Assembly: GCA_916613615.1 (NCBI GenBank)
Contig: OU744726.1
Coordinates: 18,789,515 to 18,853,514, forward strand
Length of the DNA: 64,000 nucleotides
From: Steromphala cineraria
Taxonomy: Eukaryota > Mollusca > Gastropoda > Trochida > Trochidae
Reading direction: 5' to 3'
How positions within the stretch are numbered: the stretch's first letter is position 1; each line of letters opens with the position of its first letter. The translations under genes were made by a program, and so were the position numbers. The notes beneath the pieces were generated by a model that saw only the letters and a program-made list of their open reading frames with translations, was not told the DNA's origin and did no database searches. Of the stretch, positions 13,301 to 23,778 are shown piece after piece.

Positions 13301-16300
13301 CCTGAGAGACTTGGCAGAAAGCTTCCATCATTCACAAAGCAAGTCCAACAAACCAGCTGATGTCACAACTGTCATCAACAAGGTACAATTGATTACATCT
13401 TTAGCTTATCAGGCCACGTTTATCGGTCATGTGGGGCAGGATAGCACAGTGGTAAGCGCAGGAGGTCCCTGGTTCGAATCCCGCCAGGGGCTCAGCAACT
13501 TTGTCTGCAGTAGAGAACGCAGTCAGTTTTGGGTGCAATGCTACACTGAATTTTAGTGCAGTACCAATCATGGTATGCTAGTTCCAGCCGATGCTCACAG
13601 GTTTCACTGCAATGCATGGCCACAATAGTGTTGGGGGCTTTCTCTCTGTAATAATACAAGCAGCCGTGAAATAAGTGAAATACTCCTGAAAGTACTGATA
13701 AACCCCACATCACCACACTTCATCTATCGGTCATGTGATGTTAAATGACCAATGACATCCTTCCAAATGTAATGGAGATTAATAATATTATTTGATCCAC
13801 AGATAAGGAATCAGCTGGACTCGTGTGGTCAGCTACTGGACCAAGGCTACAGACGAAGTGATGACATCAGTCTCGAGAACTATATGTGGTGCTTCGAGAA
13901 CAGCGCCTGGTAAGATGAAAAGTGCAGTGTATTTTAACTGAAAACCAATTTCAAGGAAACATTCCTGTAAATTCATAGTATAATACTACATGCTCATGAC
14001 ACTACTCAGTTGAATCATGAAATTGAGGTAACCATTGCATTACTTCTCATTATTGTAGGTTAAATTCATATATTCCATAAATCAATATCTAATATGTTGG
14101 CCTAGCTATTAATATTTTTTATTTCCTCCCAGTGAAAATAAGTTTTTGCGGTGGTTGGGAAGAGCAAAGGAAATAGTCTCACATTTCGTGGACAGAAGAA
14201 AGAAGAGAGTTTTCAGCAAGCTAGATGAACGAGTTCATGTGCTGGAAAAGTAAGTATGATTTAGTGACAAGCCTTTAGTATTATTTCAAAAGTACTTCTG
14301 AGTAGCATTTTTTCTTTGATAATCATGATAGGCGATGTCATCAATCAACTTATTGATATTCTTCACCTTATAAGAAAGATTGTGTAACATGTTGTTGCAA
14401 CTGGCAGGTCCGAGTTGAAGCAGATCCACCTTCACGCGACGGACCACTGGGCCCAGCACTGTATACAGAAGAACAGGTTCCTACAGGAGAGCTTCCGGTC
14501 CTGGGCCAAGTGAGTCTTCTTGTATTAAACATATTAATTAACTTAATCAACCTTTTCAAGCCTACAAGCCATCAGACTTAAAAACATATCTGCTTTCGAT
14601 CCTGGGCCAAGTGAGTCTTCTTGTACAAAACACATTTCGTTGTTGGCAACTTAATTAACCCTTTCAAGCGTATAAGCCAGAAATCAGGCTTAAAAACATA
14701 TCTGTTCCTGGGTTTGTAGGGTAAATGGATTGAACTTGCTGTTATAACAATATGTGTCCTACTACCACTAAGGAATAACTGAACTATTCTTTGACACCAT
14801 AGCATTTAAGTCAGTTTGGCATGGGAGCTGGTAGAGCAAATGTATTCATAAAACAGATACTATGGTTTTGCTGTTATTATGCACTTACATTATGAGATCT
14901 GATTGCTGGTGATATTTTGTGATCAACTATGTTCAGAAAAATAATGGCAGCAACAATTTGCATTATGGAATTCATTTTTGTAGAAGCAATGCCCAATACA
15001 AATCTACTAATCGATACAGTGAGAGACTCACATTAATGTTTACTAGGGTAGATAAAACCCTCTGTATGGTAAACAACAGCATGTCAAAACTCCCGGCCTC
15101 CATTTCATTGGTCAGGCAAAGTTGACAAAGGTCTTCTGACTTCAAGCAGTTTACTTCCCTAGATGAAAAAAGGGAAGCTTCTCAATACAGTTTAAGTATA
15201 TTGGACTGTTCGTATTTGCCTTCTATCTCAAATTTGTTGTTTTGTATGTATCATTTATAATTTAAAAATTTTGTTTGAATATCTCAATGTTTATTAATTT
15301 TAAAACTGAATCAGTATTTTTCCAACAGTCTTTATTTGATCTATGAATTTATCTTCATCATTAATCTTTAAGAACTTACTACGAGACTGAAGATCGTTTA
15401 GATGAAACAGAGAAGATATTGAATGAACTCCAAACAGCATTATCAGACCTATCAAGATCAATAGCAGCATCAGAGGTAAGTGCAATCTAGTTAAAACTAG
15501 CTGTAATGTTATCGTCCCCTAAGTCCTTACGTTACATCTAGCTACTAACCCACCTGGTCCGTGTCGCGTATGCGCGGAAATCAACCAATGGAAAAAGAAC
15601 GGGCTGATCTCTTTGAATCGGGTGTCGTTAGGATTAAAATTGCATTTTACACATTATGATCATAATTATCAGTGATTTAATGTATTACTTATTGGAAATA
15701 CACATTACAGATAGTTTTAACTAGATTGGCCGATTCTAACAGCTTGTAGTAACTAGATTGGCCGATTCAAAGGGATCAGCCAGTTCTTTTTTGTTACTTA
15801 AGCTTGCTGAGAGGAAATGCCATGCATGGTTTTGATAAATCACATACTTCTTGATTTGCTGCTCATGAAAATTGAAGTAGTTATGTGATTCAATCAATGA
15901 CTGATTATCTCCCTAGAATTTCCGCTTTTAATGTTGGTAATGGCTAAGTTATGCTAAGTAAAGAAGTTGAACACTCCACAGGCTCCGTTGGACCATGATC
16001 TGATTAGAACCATTTTATCCAGCTGTATAGTTCTTAACTTGGTAGGAATTCTGTTTGAATGTAAATGTAATAAGATGGTTATTTGTTAAATTTAAGGTAT
16101 AAAGTAACTGAGAAATTATGGTATATGTTTTAGACATCAAATAGTATTCAAACCATCATAATAACCATTTGACCAATCAGACAATTTAATTTCCACTTTT
16201 TGTATCAAAGTTAACTTTATCAAATATGTTAATCAATTATTGATTGTTTTGCAGAAATTTCAAATTTTATCACTTGGGAACAACGATTCTCTCAGAGAGA

Positions 16301-17410
16301 AGAGCATGTCCATTGATAAGCAGTAAGTAACCTTTTTTACAAGAGAAAAAATTATTTAAATTAATTCAATTCTACTGAATACACAATATTGATTCAAATA
16401 GTGTTACTAAATTGCATTTGTTCAAAAATATTCATGAATTATAAGATTTCTAATTAATTATTTATTTATTAATGATGGGAAAAGGTTGAAAGAATAATTG
16501 GACAAGAAAAAAAGAACGACAGATTTGTTATGAGATTTTCTGTTATCTCTATTGTGAATAATTCATTCGAAAATTTATTTTGTTTTCAGAGTCCAAGATG
16601 AGCTCCAAAAAACACAGGAGATGAAGGCCATTGTCATTGACTTCAACAAGAGGTATGTCTTTTACATTTGAAAAATAATATTCAAAATTAACTTTTTTCT
16701 CATTCTAAGTCCAACAAAATTCACCTATGATTTTAACTTTTTATCAATGTAATGATATGCAGTTGTCAGTTTAAACCTATATGCTTTAGGAAGTGATTTA
16801 TCTACCTAACAGTAGTCGGATGTTAGCTGCATATCACACTTGTCTTGGTGCTTTCTGTTGCTCAGGCGGCTTGTTTCCGGCCTTATTGTGATTTATAAAA
16901 ATCTTTTTGCAGTGCTCATCAAAATTTGAATTTGTTTGTTTTGAAAGGGATCTAGATCATCTGTTTGAACTCATATGTTCAGTAATAGACAATAAGGGAG
17001 AGGAAGAAATAGGAAATCTTTTAATGATTGTGACAAGGGACGCTTCAAGACCCACATTTATCCTTAGATACAAATAACTTTCTGCCAGCTTCTTTGTCTA
17101 TAGTTGTACTGCTGCTTAGGGAGCAATTTCAATCTCATTGAAATCAGATCAAAACTTTCACTCCCACGTTGCTACAGATTACAATGAGATTAGGAGTGCT
17201 TCGAGCATGGCTATCTATTGTGGAGATAGGCGCTGTATAAATATTCTACTACTAAAACATCAGTTTTAAGATTAAATTTGAAATTGTATGTGTCATGATA
17301 AGTTAACAAATTTACATTTTCTTATTTTTTTCCACAGATACTGTGAGATATTTGAAGGTCTTGAACAACCCATGGAACTAGAACTTCCTACTGAATTCAC
17401 TGGGAAATGA
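7353..17410 (+). CDS. TBK1: TBK1/IKK-epsilon-like serine/threonine kinase (5' end missing)
   Basis: Sixteen in-phase exons: 7353-7482, 8196-8286, 8663-8753, 9123-9280, 9662-9772, 10568-10753, 11401-11621, 12548-12701, 13232-13382, 13803-13909, 14133-14249, 14408-14509, 15373-15475, 16255-16322, 16590-16652, 17338-17410; 641 residues to the TGA. Order of domains: kinase C-lobe with hinge [10 protein letters not shown], catalytic [12 protein letters not shown], activation loop [12 protein letters not shown] (its Ser corresponds to the activating Ser172 of human TBK1), then a ubiquitin-like domain ([16 protein letters not shown] onward), then a helical scaffold/dimerisation domain and a final coiled coil. 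Human TBK1 has 729 residues; about the first 75-80 (glycine loop, VAIK lysine) are not found. In the family this kinase phosphorylates IRF-type factors downstream of STING, MAVS and TRIF and also acts in selective autophagy. IKBKE is the alternative name; many invertebrates have one gene for both. Exon ends at 11621 and 14509 lie in tandem duplications. Confidence 0.93.
9067..9083 (+). repeat. (CCTA)n microsatellite
   Basis: Four CCTA-type units in a TBK1-like intron, about 40 bases before the exon at 9123. Confidence 0.8.
9802..9973. repeat. Palindromic TA-flanked MITE family B (pogo/Tigger-like), copy 1
   Basis: CAGTAGAACACGGATATAGCGA at one end and a diverged complement ending TTTTACTG at the other, with repeated 'tatagcgaac' inside, flanked by TA. 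Close relatives at 18470 and 48723. Ends and TA target suggest the Tc1/mariner-pogo group; no coding capacity. Confidence 0.8.
10256..10513. repeat. Interspersed repeat with CCCCCGAATC hairpin head
   Basis: Begins with a short hairpin (GCCCCCGAATCGGAGATTCC...), contains a pyrimidine-rich 'ctgtccgtctgtccg' block and 'gaccttgtgaccttgacc', and ends GGGGGCATTCGTGTTTCACA. It resembles repeats I associate with molluscan introns; only one copy in this window, so the family assignment is from memory. Confidence 0.5.
11091..11311. repeat. TTAA-flanked MITE family C, single copy
   Basis: TTAAAGGGGGTCTGCAACCC at the left and an inverted GTTGTTGATGCCCTTTAA at the right. The left 50 bases match the foldback at 24123-24357 (TTTTTAACTTCCAGnGTTTTATTAGC). 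It lies in the intron between the exons ending 10753 and starting 11401. Confidence 0.7.
11549..12195 (+). repeat. Exon-end plus splice-donor tandem array, about 150-bp units, 3 full and 2 decayed
   Basis: The last about 70 bases of the TBK1-like exon ending at 11621 plus about 80 bases of intron are repeated: ATGATCC landmarks at 11549, 11701, 11850 and 12000 (spacings 152, 149, 150), and a remnant around 12165-12195. Copies 2 and 3 keep the coding sequence [10 protein letters not shown]...PVLAEV and a donor-like AAG/GTTGGT. None of the downstream copies starts with a convincing splice acceptor, so they are probably not separate exons, but each offers an alternative donor. Confidence 0.9.
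13427..13720 (+). mobile_element. tRNA-derived SINE, copy 1
   Basis: Has an intact polymerase III A box TAGCACAGTGG (13442-13452) and B box GGTTCGAATCC (13471-13481), followed by a body with GTCTGCAGTAGAGAA and GCAATGCTACACTGAATTT that recurs inverted at 52150-52440. The tRNA-like head is part of a longer repeated unit, so I call a SINE and not a tRNA gene. It sits in the intron after the exon ending 13382. Confidence 0.8.
14498..14705 (+). repeat. Tandem duplication spanning a TBK1 exon end and its donor
   Basis: CCTGGGCCAAGTGAGTCTTC, the last codons of the exon ending 14509 plus a strong donor, occurs at 14500 and again at 14601, with about 90 bases of intron repeated as well (both units end AAAACATATCTG). 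The second copy has no upstream acceptor, so it is a decoy donor. Confidence 0.9.
15530..15800. repeat. Short inverted-repeat stretch in a TBK1 intron
   Basis: GATCTCTTTGAATCG at about 15608 and ATTCAAAGGGATCAGCC at about 15764 are inverted, and 'aactagattggccgattc' is repeated in tandem. It looks like a decayed foldback MITE; limits are approximate. Confidence 0.45.
17080..17250. repeat. Probable interspersed repeat in the last TBK1 intron
   Basis: Contains 'aatctcattgaaatcagatc' and ends 'ggcgctgtataaatattc', a tail I associate with molluscan intergenic repeats. No second copy seen in the window, so weak. Confidence 0.3.
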
Positions 17411-18111
17411 ACACCTCGCTCAAGTTCCTTTTATCATTGTCTGTGATATCTAGAAACTAAATTCTATAATTTAGTAAACCACAATATCAGATCGACCAAA
17501 TTTGTGAAAATGTCACTTCTTACAAAAATATTTCAGGGAAAGTTTGTATTATGTTAACATTGTTTTAACAATCTAGGAAATTTTTGCTTTTTAGCATTTT
17601 AGAGAATGAATGGTAATTGTTTGAAATGCATCTCCTTTTTTTATTATTAAGAAGTATGTAAAGATATTATACGTAAATAGTCACTCAGATCATTGGATGA
17701 TGTCTCATAAGAATGATTTTTTTCACATTTATGTATACAGTTTCTTTATTCTGTATTCTATTCTGAGATTTCCCCGTAGATTGTTATGTTTTCAAGCATC
17801 ATAAGATTTGATTTGAATAGCAATGTGAATATATATCTGTTTACATAATGCTGATATATTAATATGATTTACATTAAGTGAACAATATATCTTATATATA
17901 CCTTGTAAATACTTTTCACTCAAAGTATCCAGAAACATGAAAATACATTTGATTGTGATGATGAGCATGATTGTAAGATATGATTTCATGTATTTTTGGA
18001 TGTTTACATTCTCAAACAATATCATGTTTGAAGATAATTGTTTTTTCCTATATTCTAACTTCCTGTACATATATTAGTATTTAATCTAGATGTTTTATCT
18101 TGTCCTTATGA

Positions 18112-18117
18112 AATAAA
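18112..18117 (+). terminator. Candidate poly(A) signal of the TBK1-like gene
   Basis: Canonical AATAAA about 700 bases after the stop codon at 17410, the first clear one downstream. A 0.7 kb 3' UTR is reasonable; the real cleavage site is not demonstrated. Confidence 0.55.
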
Positions 18118-18469
18118 GGATAAAGAAACATGTTAAATTTATATTCAACATTTGATGTACCGGTACCATCTTATGCAAAAAATGAAGTGCATAGTAACAA
18201 TGTTTTAAAAGTGAACATAATTTCACTTTCACATGAGAATGGAGCAATATTAATCTAAATCTTTTTTAAATGTCACTATACATATAGAGTATTTGAAATA
18301 TTGTGCCATGTTTTTAGGTGCATTCTTTAAGATACATATATATACAACGTATTCACTCTTTTATATTTGCAATGGTTATTGATAGAATATTTATCTTTTG
18401 GCCACATTACAGCACAAGTGGATGTCATCGAATATCATTCAGAACCTTTTTCAAAATGTATTTGAGATA

Positions 18470-18643
18470 CAGTAGAACTCTGATATAACGAACTCCAAGG
18501 GACCAAAGAATTTAGTTTGCTATATCCGATGTTCGCTATACGCATATGATTTTAATTATATTATATAGGGACGGGACCTGAAAATTTGTTGGCTATATCC
18601 GATTGTTCGCTATATTCGAGTTCGCTATATCCGTGTTCTACTG
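18470..18643. repeat. Palindromic TA-flanked MITE family B, copy 2
   Basis: CAGTAGAACTCTGATATAAC at the left and ATATCCGTGTTCTACTG at the right, with TA on both sides. Very similar to the copy at 48723-48896. Confidence 0.85.
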
Positions 18644-18649
18644 TATAAG

Positions 18650-21600
18650 AAATAATGTGCCAAAGATAGTTAGTTAATCGTTTTAGATATATATTAACAC
18701 AATTTATTCACAATCTTAAAGTTATATCAGGTATAATCTAATGTTTTTGATTAGAAGTTTTTTCTTTAGTCGCATTAAATAGTTGATGTCTACCAATAAC
18801 TAATTGATAAATCTCTCAAAAATCACATTTCAATTTAGTTTACCAAAGGTTTCATATTCATAAAAATCATGATCAATTTGAGAGAAGTAGGTTCTATCAA
18901 TCACAGACTGTGTTTCTTGGGATGCAAAGAATGGAATTGTCACACTTTGTCTATTTCTGGTAGAGAATTTGCCCAGTTTCCACATCAAATGTTTTAAATA
19001 AATCAATAAAAGGGACCATATGATTTTGAATAAATATATTACAGTGTATTCATTTGAGTTGACAGAAGAACCAACTTTGCCTGCCAGTAAAACAAGCACC
19101 TGTCTCAGTCAGTGATCAACTTCAGCCTTGCTGCATTCCATCACAATTTTTGTACTGACTAGTGCTCCCGATCTTATAGTCTGGTCTGGTCGGGACTTTC
19201 CTGGCAGAAAATTACTTATTAATGATGAGGGCGCTCTTAGCCGCTCTACTCTATCCATAAGTTTGAAACAATCCAGTAAGACTTGGAGTAGCCAATGATT
19301 AAGACTTATAACAGTTTTGCCTTGCATGTTAGCTGCAAAAGCCAAATCCATACTTTTACTCTTCAATCAATCATATATTTCAGTGGAAAGGCATTTGGCC
19401 CACGTACAAAATGAACATATTAAATACTCTTGGATGCTATCAAATTTGCATATGCTAAGTAACCTCTGTTTCATTTTGAATGAACCATTAAAAGTTCACC
19501 ACCCTTACAAAAGTGGTAATGTTGTAAGGTGTTATTTTGGAGTAGTTTTAAGAAACATGAGTTAAAACCAACCTTTGCACAGGTAACTTTTTAACAGGTA
19601 ATATTTGGCTCTAAAAGTTGTTTTTATGCAGGCTACACTTTATGACAGGACAACCAATAACATGGATAAAGTTGACATTCCACCATTTTTTAAGATAAAT
19701 GTTTTATGCTTTACATAATGCAGCTTGATTTTCACAAATCGTAACATATCAGTTAGTATTTTTGAGTGTCTGAGCCTACAAGCTGTATTTGACCAGATTA
19801 CATCATACTAAGGGTTAATATTCAAGGTACTTTAGTCTGTCACCCAGACTCTAGAGCAAATTTAAATGTTATCAAATCTTTCTGTCTCATTTCTAGCCCT
19901 GTAAGTAAGCATTGTGACATGTCATTTTTGTTTTGTATCTTTTCAGATATTAATAAAGAATTCAGACATATAGTCTGCCATCAATCAATCCTTCCAATAG
20001 GAACTGAGTGTTAGTCTAAAAATACTTTACATTTCTTTAATACAAAGGTACTGATGAGCATACAGTATTACAGTGTGTTATCAGCTTAGCTGGAAGCGCT
20101 TGTAAAATCTCCAAATTGGTAAGATATTGTTATTATGTATTTTTATATGTAATATGTCTTTAAGTTGCACAGGTAAAAGACATTTGGTTTTCCTTTGTGT
20201 CTTGGTACCATTGTGTGGCATCAACTTGTATATGCTTTATTGTATTGTCGTTAGTTTAATTGGATTATTATTTTGTTGTTGGTTATGTACTGAATGAGGT
20301 AATGTAAATATTGTTGTAGACACATATTTGTTGTCAATTTGTTTTCGAATATAAGATACATTTTGATGATATGTAGTCAGAGGCCAACATTTTGAAATAA
20401 ATGAATTGAAACATGCATATATGTGAATTGTATTTATTTTGTAAGTTGATCTGATAGTAATCATTCCCTTTGATGGATCAGCAACTGCTGCTGTTTGATA
20501 ATAGAACTTAGAGCACTCATCACTAAAGATGATAAATAAAATCTTCACAAGTCATCAAAATTCTTGCAAATAAGTTGGAACCTGTCATTCATACCCCGAT
20601 TGGCGCATGGGCGGGCATGGTGTCCCTTTGTCCTAAACTGAGTGCATTTTCATCTTCTTCTCCAGAAGAATAAGCCTTAGTCTAAGTTAGAAAACTGAAA
20701 CTTTGTGTACAGACTACTTGACTAGTGGGGATTAGAATTTTTAGCTTTGGTGGCCCTGTGGCCCCTAATAAGCGCCACAGTGGGCACATCTTTAAAATTA
20801 ATCTTCTCCAGAATACCCCGTAATGGCTGAAATATTGTCCAAACGGAGTAAAACAATAACTCACTCACTCACTCTTCTCTAGAAGTATAAGTGCTGGAAA
20901 GCTGAAATCTTATGTATAGAGTCCTGAACTAGCGAGGATTATTATTTATAGCTTTGGTGGCTCTTTGCTCCTAATAAGGACCGCAGGGGCCATGCTATTA
21001 AAACCTATTTTCATCTTTCTCCGGACATACAAGGCCTAGAGAACTGAAATCTCTGTAATCACATCCCCTACATACTTGATTTTAGAATTGGTACCCCTGT
21101 GGTCCTTTCTAATGTTGGAACCACATTGGCCACCCCCATAGCAAAATTAAATATGAAGCCTGATGAGCTACAGAGGCTTTATTTTTACGGTCATTTATGG
21201 TTTATGTTAAGTGTCAATGATTGTGATCTTTCATCTTCTTTATATAGAAACAATGGCTATAACATGTAATTTCAGTTTTCATTCCTGTTCATTTTGTTTC
21301 AAGTTTAGATGTCAAATGTTGCAAAACTATTAATACTAAAATGGTGTACTTCTAAATCAGATGATTTTTAATCAATCTGCAAAATTTAACAAAGGCCGTT
21401 GGCATAGATATACCTTTTAACAAGTATGAACATTACTTCAGGTAACGAATACTTTCCGGGCGAATTTGTACACGACCATGTGAAAGGTTTTGTCTGATAG
21501 TAGATGCATTCAGAAAATATTTCAACAAATGAAGACTTTCTTAATACAAAATGTTATTGTGTTTTGCAGTGTAACAAGACAGAGATGAGAAATACAAGTT

Positions 21601-22490
21601 TGAGCTTTACGATAAGAGAATCTCACAAAAGTGTTTTCTGGTAGAGATAAGATGACAATTTCTTCATTTTCACCTTTTATTGATGAACAACCATCCTTTG
21701 ATTGTGACTACATCGACATTACTTCATTATATACTTCAATCTACATAAAATTTGCCATTCATATTATTTACCATTTGGCCTTTAACATGCCTTTCAACAC
21801 AAAGAATCCGAATTCGGAATCAAATCAACGCGAAGCAAAAACAAGGAACTAAATCTTCGTTTTCATGTGAACTTGCTGATTCTTTCTGTCGATTCATGTA
21901 AAACAATATCGATCTTTCAAAAACTGAATTTTAAAATTCTTATCATGTAGTCGTACACTCAATATAAATATACTATCAAACTACCAACATATGTTAAAGA
22001 AACGTAAGGACCCTTGCCTTAAATCATTTACCACTCACACGTCAACAATCTTGAGCTTCAGACAAATCACTTTTAACATTATATCGTTGTACAATTTTGG
22101 GAATTCTTAAAGACAGTAATCTTTAAATCGACCTTATATTGAGGAATTGACATTTCAGAAATACTTTGTGATACTTTGGGATAAACTGGTATAATAAGAT
22201 ATATATAAGATATTCTCCTTCCAAGCTGCCTTTGGCGAGAAAGACTTTCGTTCCATCCAAAAGTTAATGATTGAGTTCAAATCCATGAAGCTTTTCAAAA
22301 TATATTCCTCAATAGAAGTTATTGATTCATACTGTGTTGTAATGAGAAGAAACCATTTTCTTCTGTTCTTACATGTCGAACTATATCCTAATATGCTTAT
22401 CAAACACCAAATTTCAAACATCGAGCATCAAACACAGATATTCAGAAGTGATGAAGAGAAGAAGTTGTATAGAAAGTGAACTGCCTTAAT
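18650..22490. other. Gene-free stretch with degenerate tandem repeats
   Basis: No exon recognised. 20650-21150 holds about three degenerate 150-bp units (each with 'gaactgaaa' or similar, 'ttagctttggtggcc', 'cctaataag'). At 20813-20880 there is a short repeat ending in ACTCACTCACTC, a motif I associate with gastropod genomes. Short ORFs at 19109-19565 and 20237-20548 have no family resemblance. Confidence 0.55.
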
Positions 22491-22495
22491 ACAAT

Positions 22496-22826
22496 TACCG
22501 TATTTCCTCTAATAAGCGCCGGGTCTCCAATAAGCGCCGGGCCTCTAATAAGCGCCGGGGGTCATAGGTATTTGAGAAAATAAGCGCCGGGCCTCTTATA
22601 AGCGCCGGGTCTCTAATAAGCGTCGGGTCCAAACCATTTAAATAATGTCCCTTAGTAAACATTTGACAGATATTCATTGTGAAATACTGTCTAACACAAA
22701 CTTCAATTTTCTATAAAAGAAATAAGCGCCGGGTCTCCAATAAGCGCCGGGCCTCTAATAAGCGCCGGGAGGGTAGGGGGTGTTGAAAAAATAAGCGCCC
22801 GGGCGCTTATTAGAGGAAATACGGTA
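22496..22826. repeat. Foldback MITE with internal 'ataagcgccggg' repeats
   Basis: TACCGTATTTCCTCTAATAA at the left tip and TTATTAGAGGAAATACGGTA at the right. Inside, the nonamer ATAAGCGCC is repeated eight or more times in two clusters, separated by unique sequence at about 22630-22715. A 60-codon minus-strand ORF of LLEARRLLE-type repeats comes only from this. Confidence 0.85.
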
Positions 22827-23442
22827 TAAACCCAAGGGACGTGATTCCGTCCTCTCAATTTCCCTTTTTTCTCAGGTCATTCAACCTTTCGATTTCCTTT
22901 CTTCCTGATCTGTCAACTATTTCGATCATTTTTCATTAACGTGACCGAAATATAGTTGAAGGCTAGTGAAATGCCAATTCTCACCCATATAAGACAGATT
23001 TTCTCGCCATTTCCCTCAAGTTTGAAACAATCTACCTTCCCAATGCAAATACCTAAATGATGTCTCTCTGATCTTGGCAAATTATCTTTATAATGTCCCT
23101 TTAGCCTGGGCAACTATCTCAATAATTTCCCTCTTCCCTGGGCAAATATCCTTATAACACATCTGCCACACACATATTTTGAAATTAAAAAGGGGGGCTG
23201 TGGAAACTATACTTCATCAAACACTCAGTTAGTGATGACAATACATTTTGATTGTTCCTATTTCCTATAGCTGACATCATTCGTCTTTATTCCAACATTA
23301 AAACGCCCATCATACAGGTACATAATTTACATAACAAATACGGAGAAACACATGCAGTAAGAAAACCCAGTTTCATCATAGGTTCAAATGTATGATTCTT
23401 ACCATAGAAACCACATTGCATTTATATAAACCTGAGATGAAG

Positions 23443-23448
23443 TTTATT
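23443..23448 (-). terminator. Possible poly(A) signal for the minus-strand secreted-protein gene
   Basis: TTTATT on the plus strand (AATAAA on minus), about 330 bases beyond the stop at 23779. Short motif in AT-rich DNA; weak. Confidence 0.3.
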
Positions 23449-23778
23449 TAGATTGAGTTAACACAACAAATAATATTAAAACCGTACAAATACACCATCC
23501 AGAACAGAACTGTCTTGATATTTAAGACCCTTCGTATGGCAATCATCAGCAAATATTTCGCCAGTAAGCCACATACCAGTCTATATCACTGGCTAAGATA
23601 ACCCTTGCTGAATTTCGCCAATAATTTGACTTTAATGAACAACTCATCGGCGCTTAATAGCAACCTACAGGAGATTCCCGATAGCTTTTTCAAGTTTAAA
23701 TAAACTATATAGCTGGCACAGAAAGTTGGCGAAATCCAGCAAGACTTACATCAACCAGTTATTTGACAGTTAGCATAT

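Noticed and set aside
13427..13500. tRNA gene
   Set aside because: Pol III boxes are good, but the sequence continues as a longer unit repeated at 52150-52440, which is SINE structure.
22496..22826. CRISPR-like array because of repeated 'ataagcgccggg'
   Set aside because: Repeats are short, irregularly spaced and enclosed by inverted tips in an intron-rich animal genome; it is a MITE.
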